Source: JBGOUV01 sp041477815 (GTDB lineage: Bacteria > Acidobacteriota > Terriglobia > Bryobacterales > JACQDG01). Taken from it: a DNA stretch of 12,729 bases. A program made the position numbers and the translations under genes. The notes below the pieces were generated by a model. That model was not told the DNA's origin and made no database searches. It worked only from the letters and a program-made list of their open reading frames with translations. This document shows, piece by piece, positions 6,416 to 12,729 of the stretch; within the stretch, counting starts at the first letter, position 1, and each line of letters opens with the position of its first letter. The stretch is from NCBI GenBank assembly GCA_041477815.1, contig JBGOUV010000191.1, positions 1 to 12,729 on the forward strand. The letters are read 5' to 3'.

Positions 6416-7054
6416 TTACACGCCCTTGGTGTCTGGGCCCCAAATCAACTTATGGAGCTGGTAGCCGAACCGCACCTCCAGCCGGTCGGCCAGGATCCAC
6501 GCCGCCAGTTCCTGCAGGTCCATCCTCCCATGCACCGGCGACAAGATCACGGCGGCCACTCGCCCCACTAACCCCTGCTCGCGGATGAAGTCCCGCGCAA
6601 ACTCATAATCCCGCCGCGACGCCACCACAAACTTCACCTCGTCGTGGCCGGCCAGGTGATCGAGGTTGGCCACATCAAACGTCCCCCCCTCCCCCGAGTC
6701 CGGACACTTCACGTCGACAATCTTGACCACCTCCCGCGGCACCCGCGCGATAGAACGCTCCCCGGAGGTCTCGAGCATCACCCGGTATCCCGCCGCCAGC
6801 AAGCCCTCCATCAAGGGGTAGACTTCCTTCTGCAACAGCGGCTCGCCACCGGTCACTTCCACCAGGCGCTCCGGCCAGGACCGGACCTTGGCCAGCACCT
6901 CCTCCACCGTCATCTTCTCGCCGCCGGTAAAGGTGTACTCGCTGTCGCACCAGGTGCACCGCAGGTTGCAGCCGGTCAGCCGCACGAAGACGCACGGCAA
7001 ACCCGTGTAGGTGGACTCCCCCTGGATGGACCGGAAGATTTCGGTGACCTGCAC
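6416..7054 (-). CDS. queE: 7-carboxy-7-deazaguanine synthase QueE (radical SAM)
   Basis: Radical SAM enzyme (212 aa) that converts 6-carboxy-tetrahydropterin, the QueD product, to 7-carboxy-7-deazaguanine on the way to preQ0 and queuosine. It has the radical SAM Cx3Cx2C motif at C29, C33 and C36 within TGCNLRCTWCDSEYTF, the substrate-loop start FRSIQGESTYTG (7-18), and VTGGEPLLQ (67-75). The end QLHKLIWGP is also typical of the family. Length is normal for QueE. The start is a GTG at 7054-7052, one base after the queD stop codon, with no strong ribosome binding site, so translation is most likely coupled to queD. It is the last gene of the dinG-queD-queE unit. Neither queC nor queF is in the window. 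Confidence 0.93.
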   Translation of the reverse strand: MQVTEIFRSIQGESTYTGLPCVFVRLTGCNLRCTWCDSEYTFTGGEKMTVEEVLAKVRSWPERLVEVTGGEPLLQKEVYPLMEGLLAAGYRVMLETSGERSIARVPREVVKIVDVKCPDSGEGGTFDVANLDHLAGHDEVKFVVASRRDYEFARDFIREQGLVGRVAAVILSPVHGRMDLQELAAWILADRLEVRFGYQLHKLIWGPDTKGV

Positions 7055-7055
7055 G

Positions 7056-7410
7056 TTACTCGTGATAGGTGGCGGCGGTGGTGTCGGTTTCCCACACCGT
7101 CACCGCGCCCACCCGCACCGGCGCCACGCCGCGCTGTAATTCCCCGTAGAAGTACCGGGCCAGGTTCTCGGCCGAGGGGTTAAGCTCGGTGAACGGGGGG
7201 ATGTCGTTCATGAACTGGTGGTCCAGGCGGTCGATGATGGTCTGCAGCCGGCGCTTGACGTCGGCGAAGTCGACGAGCAGGCCGATCGAGTCGAGCTGGT
7301 CTCCGGTGAGGGTGACCCGGATCTTATAGTTGTGACCGTGGACGTTCTCGCACTTCCCCTTGTACCCGCGCAGGGCGTGTCCGGCGGCGAAGGATTTTTC
7401 GACCGATACT

Positions 7411-7418
<8 letters not shown>
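7056..7418 (-). CDS. queD: 6-carboxy-tetrahydropterin synthase QueD
   Basis: Zinc enzyme of the 6-pyruvoyl-tetrahydropterin synthase fold (120 aa) that turns 7,8-dihydroneopterin triphosphate into 6-carboxy-tetrahydropterin, feeding QueE. Visible signature residues are the zinc histidines H14 (SFAAGHAL), H27 and H29 (NVHGHN), the catalytic Cys23 in GKCENVHGH, the Asp-His pair at 66-67 (LDHQFMN) and the pterin-anchoring Glu110 (VWET). Length is standard for bacterial QueD. The ATG at 7418-7416 overlaps the last 8 bases of the upstream helicase gene (ATGTTTGA), and queE begins one base after its stop. A PTPS of the biopterin pathway would look similar, but the QueE neighbour makes QueD the better call. 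Confidence 0.93.
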
Positions 7419-9357
<1,939 letters not shown>

Positions 9358-9402
9358 CGCTCAGCACCAACATGGTAACATCCGCCTGCTCGGAGACACC
9401 TG

Positions 9403-9427
9403 TGATATCATGAAGTGACTCATATGA
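9403..9427 (+). promoter_or_regulatory. Extended -10 promoter with two palindromes before the HTH-PIN genes
   Basis: TGATATCAT at 9403-9411 fits an extended -10 element (TGn followed by TATCAT, five of six consensus bases); no good -35 is seen. Transcription would start near 9418, only a few bases before the ATG at 9424, so the message would be nearly leaderless. Two 8-base perfect palindromes, TGATATCA (9403-9410) and TCATATGA (9420-9427), flank the predicted start point 17 bases apart. Such an arrangement suits an operator for the HTH protein encoded just downstream (autoregulation). The same 67-base gap must also hold the promoter of the divergent helicase operon. Confidence 0.4.
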
Positions 9428-9729
9428 TGAAGCTGAGCCGGACGCAAAGATTAGTACTTCTCGACCGGCACAGAGGCCTGCTCCAGCGAGTGGCCAAACG
9501 ATGCCGGGTGCACCCCTCTTTGGTCAGCCGGGTCTTTCATGGCAAGGCCAGCTCCGCGAGGGTTGCCAGCGCTTTGGAAGCGGAATTGAGAAGGACGGCG
9601 GCAGGAGTCGGGGGGGAGCGCACGAAGAGCGTCTCCTGGGAGGAAGTTTTTGCGGAAAAGCTGAAGATGGGCCCAACGCCGCTGGGTCTGGACCTCTCGA
9701 AAATCAGCCGCGATGGACTTCTCTTCTGA
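9424..9729 (+). CDS. Small HTH DNA-binding protein, probable antitoxin of the PIN pair
   Basis: A 101-aa protein whose N-terminal half is a helix-turn-helix: RVAKRCRVHPSLVSRVFHGK (about 22-41) has the spacing of a LacI/Cro-type recognition unit, followed by the helix SARVASALEAELRR. The C-terminal part (VSWEEVFAEKLKMGPTPLGLDL) is not recognisable and would be the toxin-binding segment if this is an antitoxin. Its stop lies 17 bases inside the following PIN-domain gene, so the two are co-transcribed and coupled. It does not look like usual VapB families (AbrB, MetJ/RHH, Phd). A GTG at 9415 gives three more residues, but ATG 9424 (or 9427) fits better because the promoter-like element ends at 9411. 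DNA binding is well supported; the antitoxin role is inferred from the neighbour. Confidence 0.75.
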   Translation: MMKLSRTQRLVLLDRHRGLLQRVAKRCRVHPSLVSRVFHGKASSARVASALEAELRRTAAGVGGERTKSVSWEEVFAEKLKMGPTPLGLDLSKISRDGLLF

Positions 9730-10303
9730 GGCTCCGCTAGAGCGGGGGCTGGACGCCAACCTGCTGGTGTACAGCCTGCTGGAAGGCCATCCGGCGGCGG
9801 CGGTGTGTGAGCAGTTTATCCTGGGCCGCACGGGATGGTTCACCACGTCCTTGACTCTGCTGGAGGCGAAGACCGTGCTGGTCAAGGTCTACGGCGTGCC
9901 ACCGCCGCTCGCCACTCGGAAGCTGCGACAGATGGCAGCCGGGCCGCTGCCGGTGACCCCGATCGATCGCGCGGTCGTGGAGGCGGCCATGCACTCAGCC
10001 GATGCACAGGGATTGGACCTCTTCGATGCTGTCCTGCTGGAGAGCTGCCGGCAGTTGGGGGTCAAGCGGTTGGCGAGTGCCGACCGCAAGCTGGTCCTGG
10101 CGTGCAGAAAGGCGGGCATCCAGACGGAGAACCCGATGGACCGGCGGTTGCGCGGGCAGATGGCAACCTGGGAGGCGGCTCACCTTCCATCCAAGGGCTT
10201 GCCCAGGCTGTTGCGAGAGGTTCACGGATGGCTGAGCCTTAGCCACCCGGAGGCGGCAGGTGACTTTTGGTCACACACCGGCATGGGGAGCCGGCTGCCG
10301 TAA
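9713..10303 (+). CDS. PIN-domain nuclease, probable VapC-like toxin
   Basis: A 196-aa protein with a PIN domain in about residues 10-140. The four acidic residues that bind the metal are in place: D14 in GLDANLLVY, E51 in SLTLLEAK, D105 in GLDLFDAVLLESC, and D124 in LASADRKL. VapC toxins with this fold cleave tRNA or rRNA. The ATG overlaps the last 17 bases of the HTH gene (ATGGACTTCTCTTCTGA) and has only a weak ribosome binding site, as expected of a coupled toxin. About 55 residues after the PIN core (RRLRGQMATWEAAH onwards, basic then His/Ser-rich) make it longer than typical VapC of 130-140 aa. Its last 33 bases overlap the convergent hydrolase gene. A non-toxin PIN nuclease is possible; the fold is clear, the toxin role is inferred. 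Confidence 0.85.
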   Translation: MDFSSEAPLERGLDANLLVYSLLEGHPAAAVCEQFILGRTGWFTTSLTLLEAKTVLVKVYGVPPPLATRKLRQMAAGPLPVTPIDRAVVEAAMHSADAQGLDLFDAVLLESCRQLGVKRLASADRKLVLACRKAGIQTENPMDRRLRGQMATWEAAHLPSKGLPRLLREVHGWLSLSHPEAAGDFWSHTGMGSRLP

Positions 10304-10978
10304 GAGGAATTCCCGCACCACCCGGTTGAACTCGGCGGCGTGGACCAGGTGGATATTATGCCGGCCCTCCGGGAATGAATAGTACTGTGACCCCGCGGTC
10401 CCTTCCCGAAACACCTGGGGATGGAACGCCGGAACCAGCGGGTCCCGCTCGCCGTGGAGAATCAAGGTGGGACACCGGATCTGCCCCAAGCGCTCGCGGC
10501 AAATCTCGCCGCCGGCCCGGTAGAGGTCGCCGATCGTGTCGCAGTAACGGGACCAAAGGTCCTGCAGAGCGTCCCCGTAGACCGCCTCCAGGCTCTCCCG
10601 CATCCGCCGGGACCACGCCGAGAGGTGGCGCACCCGCTCGATCCGCTCGATATCCTCGGCGCAGAAGAAACTGTTGCCGCCCCAGATGACGAGTTTCTTG
10701 ACGCGCTCCGGGTGAGCCAGGGCCAGCAGGACCGCGGTGGTGGCGCCGTCGCTCCAGCCGGCGGCGAAGAACTCTTCGATACCCAGGCTGGTCAGGAGCG
10801 CGGCCAAGTCGGCGGCGTCGCGCTCCAGGAAATTCCGGGGGTAGTCCCGCTTTAGGTCGGGTGCGATGACGCGGAAGTGCGTCGAAAACTCTTTGATCTG
10901 GGGCCCGAAGTCAGTCCGGGCGGTGCCCAAAGCGCCGGGAATCAGCAGCAGCACCGGCGGCCTGCGAGATTTACCCAC
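10271..10978 (-). CDS. Alpha/beta hydrolase, BPHL (valacyclovir hydrolase)-like
   Basis: Cytoplasmic serine hydrolase (235 aa, no signal peptide) most like human BPHL, from memory of that sequence. Shared blocks are GTARTDFGPQ (18-27, oxyanion region), PRNFLERDAADL, the nucleophile elbow AAGWSDGATTA with Ser76, LVIWGGNSF, the lid segment SAWSRRMRESLEAVYGDAL, LILHGERDPLVPAFH with Asp179, and PEGRHNIHLVHAAEF with His207. BPHL-type enzymes cleave alpha-amino acid esters; the natural substrate here is unknown. The start is a GTG at 10978-10976, ten bases after the stop of the upstream secreted-protein gene, with a poor ribosome binding site (GTAAG-like), so expression probably depends on read-through from that gene. 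The 3' end overlaps the convergent PIN gene by 33 bases. Confidence 0.88.
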   Translation of the reverse strand: MGKSRRPPVLLLIPGALGTARTDFGPQIKEFSTHFRVIAPDLKRDYPRNFLERDAADLAALLTSLGIEEFFAAGWSDGATTAVLLALAHPERVKKLVIWGGNSFFCAEDIERIERVRHLSAWSRRMRESLEAVYGDALQDLWSRYCDTIGDLYRAGGEICRERLGQIRCPTLILHGERDPLVPAFHPQVFREGTAGSQYYSFPEGRHNIHLVHAAEFNRVVREFLLRQPAPHAGV

Positions 10979-10988
10979 GATTCTTACA

Positions 10989-12729
10989 TTACCGCACCGC
11001 CATCGTAACGCCCCCTTGGCTGGCCACGCCTCCGATGGTCACCACCACCGGCACGGAATTGCCCGCCGCCACGGCATCCGCCACCCGGGCATTCACCTGC
11101 AGGACTCCGGAGACCAGCCCCGGCGCCGAGCCGGCGTACAGCACCTCCGCCGCCACGCCGCCGATCGTCACCGTCACGTTCTGCAGCGGCCGGCGCAGCA
11201 CGCTTCCGGTCACCAGGCCGTCCGAACCGGCCGGGTTCGTCTGTCCTTCCCCGGTCGCGTAGATCATGACCACCGACCCGCGCGCCGTCGGATTGGCGGG
11301 GCTATTGACGCTGAAGTTCGTATTCAGGATGGCCCCTTGCCCGGTACCCGAGGAATCGATCGTGAAGATGCCCGGGGCGGCGTCCACCACGCGCAACTGG
11401 ATGGTATTCGAACGAACCCCCTGGAACTCCACCTGGAGCTGGGTATTGAGCCGTCCTGCCAGGTTGTAGGGGACGATGGCGCTCACCTGCCGGTTGGAGG
11501 CGTAGATCATCGGCGCCGCGATCCCGTCGAACAGGACGCGCGTTTCGCCGATGATGGTGTCAAATACGCCCGAGGTGACGCGCAACAACGCGGCGGTGGC
11601 CGGCCCGATCGTGGTCCCAAACAGACTTACGATCTGGCCCGCGCTAACGCTGGAGGGCTGGAAGCTGGCCGCGTTGACCACGGCGGAGATGAAAGGCAAC
11701 ACAGGCGCTGCCGCCACCACCAGCCGGACGTTGATGACGAGCGGGCTGTTCACGGCGCCGGTAGCCGCAATCGTGACGGTTCCGTCATACGTGGCGGCCG
11801 CCAGACCGGCCGGATTCACCGCTACGCTCAGCGTGGCCGGGGTGGCGCCGCCGGTGGGGCTAACCGACAGCCAGGTACCGCTGCCGGCGGCCGCTGTCGC
11901 CGTGAAAGTCAAGGCCGTCGCCGCGCTCGCTGACAGGGACACGGTCTGAGCCGCCGGCGTGGCGCCTCCGAGCTGGAAGTTGAAGGTGAGGCTGCTGGCG
12001 CTCGACGAGAGCGCCGCTCCCACCACCAGCGACACCGGCAGGTTCAGCGGGGAGTTGGTAGCACCCGCCGAGACCACTGTGATCGTACCGTTGTAGGTGC
12101 CCGGCGGGAGGCCGCCTCCGCTGGCCAGCACGCTGAGAGTGACCGGCGTGGTCCCGCCCGAAGGCGTTACCGAGAGCCAGGTCCCTCCCGACGTGGTGGT
12201 CGCGCTGACGGTAAAGCTCACCGCTCCCCCGGAGCTGGTGATGGCGACGCTCGCCGGCGCCGGCGCGGCGCCCCCGCTGGTCTGGGTGAAAGAGAGCGTG
12301 GCCGGTGACGCGGCCATGGTCGCCGCCGGCGCCACCCGCAGAGTCACCGCGATAGTTTGCGGGCTGTTGGCCGCCGTCCCGGCGGCGACCGTGATGGAGC
12401 CCGCGTAAGTGCCGGCCGCGAGTCCCGCGGCGTTTACACTCACACCGAGATTACTGGGCGTCGACCCGCTCAGCGGACCCACCAGCAACCAGCTTCCGCC
12501 GGAGCTGGTGGAGCTGTTCACCGTGAAGCTCAAGACCGTGGGATCGGTGCTGGTCAGGGAGACACTCTGTGCCGCGCTGCCCCCCGACCCCGCCGTCACG
12601 TCAAACACCAGCGCGCCCGGGCTCACCACCAGCAGCGCCGTCGAACTGACCACCAGGGTGACCCCGATCGTCAGGGGGCTGTTGCCCGCCCCATCCGCGG
12701 TCAGGGTTATCGATCCCGTATACGTTCCC
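10989..12729 (-). CDS. Secreted repeat protein with BACON/Ig-like repeats and C-terminal TIGR03437-type domain, 5' partial
   Basis: The frame stays open through the right edge: codons beyond the apparent GTG at 12653 read GTYTGSITLTADGAGNSPLTIGVTLVV, split here as GTYTGSITLTADGAG then NSPLTIGVTLVV. That is the end of another repeat, so the true start lies outside. Three complete repeats of about 104 residues follow, each going SPxxLxF, a Gly/Pro turn, GGxWLSVxPxxGxTP, GLxxGTYxGxITV and NSPxxIxVxLxV, as in BACON-type beta-sandwiches. From about 11696 to the stop comes the domain known from many Solibacter proteins: SAVVNAASFQPS, VSLFGTTIG, VLFDGIAAPMIYAS, VSAIVPYNLAG, VVDAAPGIFT, IYATGEGQTNP, VTIGGVAAEVLYAGSAPGLVSGVLQVNARV. 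TIGR03437 is my recollection of its name. It is probably a cell-surface or secreted protein; no catalytic domain is visible in this part. The BPHL-like gene starts 10 bases downstream. Confidence 0.88.
   Translation of the reverse strand, partial: GTYTGSITLTADGAGNSPLTIGVTLVVSSTALLVVSPGALVFDVTAGSGGSAAQSVSLTSTDPTVLSFTVNSSTSSGGSWLLVGPLSGSTPSNLGVSVNAAGLAAGTYAGSITVAAGTAANSPQTIAVTLRVAPAATMAASPATLSFTQTSGGAAPAPASVAITSSGGAVSFTVSATTTSGGTWLSVTPSGGTTPVTLSVLASGGGLPPGTYNGTITVVSAGATNSPLNLPVSLVVGAALSSSASSLTFNFQLGGATPAAQTVSLSASAATALTFTATAAAGSGTWLSVSPTGGATPATLSVAVNPAGLAAATYDGTVTIAATGAVNSPLVINVRLVVAAAPVLPFISAVVNAASFQPSSVSAGQIVSLFGTTIGPATAALLRVTSGVFDTIIGETRVLFDGIAAPMIYASNRQVSAIVPYNLAGRLNTQLQVEFQGVRSNTIQLRVVDAAPGIFTIDSSGTGQGAILNTNFSVNSPANPTARGSVVMIYATGEGQTNPAGSDGLVTGSVLRRPLQNVTVTIGGVAAEVLYAGSAPGLVSGVLQVNARVADAVAAGNSVPVVVTIGGVASQGGVTMAVR
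11715..12729 (-). repeat. Tandem about 104-residue Ig-like/BACON repeats (three full, one partial)
   Basis: Within the secreted protein, repeat 1 lies at about 12647-12333, repeat 2 at 12332-12021 and repeat 3 at 12020-11715; the tail of a further repeat fills 12648-12729. They share the frames TWLSVTPSGGTTP / TWLSVSPTGGATP and GTYNGTITV / ATYDGTVTI, but unlike the P-domain repeats they are diverged in DNA sequence, so this array is older. Confidence 0.8.

Noticed and set aside
9415..9423. GTG at 9415 as start of the HTH gene
   Set aside because: The extended -10 element ends at 9411, which would place transcription start beyond 9415; the ATG at 9424 or 9427 is more likely.

Overview
The window looks like a chromosomal segment of an acidobacterium of the Solibacter/Bryobacterales type. 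The clearest pointer is the large secreted protein at the right edge. It carries tandem Ig-like/BACON-type repeats followed by a C-terminal domain I recognise as the 'Solibacter usitatus' paralogous domain (TIGR03437 type). High GC, very long antisense ORFs and a decayed piece resembling the N-terminal domain of SBBP/beta-propeller proteins fit the same lineage. The assignment rests on recognised protein families only; there is no rRNA or other direct marker.

Layout from left to right. (1) 1-104, minus strand: the first 34 codons of an IS110-family (DEDD) transposase, running off the left edge. The roughly 180 bases before its start codon form two strong stem-loops, as expected for an IS110 bridge RNA. 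(2) 283-577: no gene, two hairpins, possible promoter for the next operon. (3) 578-3231, plus strand: preT-preA, the two subunits of NAD-dependent dihydropyrimidine dehydrogenase, overlapping by 13 bases. (4) 3232-3985: a gene graveyard with a remnant of an SBBP-associated secreted protein and a frameshifted second copy of the 3' end of the next gene. (5) 4312-6300, plus strand: an intact secreted protein with a coiled coil, two near-identical P-domains, HYR-like domains and a histidine-rich tail. (6) 6325-6388: twin hairpins between convergent genes. (7) 9357-6416, minus strand: dinG-type Fe-S helicase, queD and queE in one tightly packed operon. (8) 9424-10303, plus strand: a small HTH protein overlapping a PIN-domain nuclease, a probable toxin-antitoxin pair. 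(9) 12729-10271, minus strand: the BACON/TIGR03437 protein (5' end outside the window), followed 10 bases later by a BPHL-like alpha/beta hydrolase.

How the parts work together. PreT and PreA form one enzyme that starts reductive uracil/thymine breakdown, but the downstream pathway genes (dihydropyrimidinase, beta-ureidopropionase) are absent here and the following DNA is decayed. QueD and QueE catalyse consecutive steps towards 7-deazaguanine (queuosine precursor). The HTH and PIN genes are translationally coupled. The most interesting items are the candidate bridge RNA beside the IS110 transposase, the non-canonical HTH-PIN pair, and the duplicated and partly decayed P-domain/HYR/His-rich locus.
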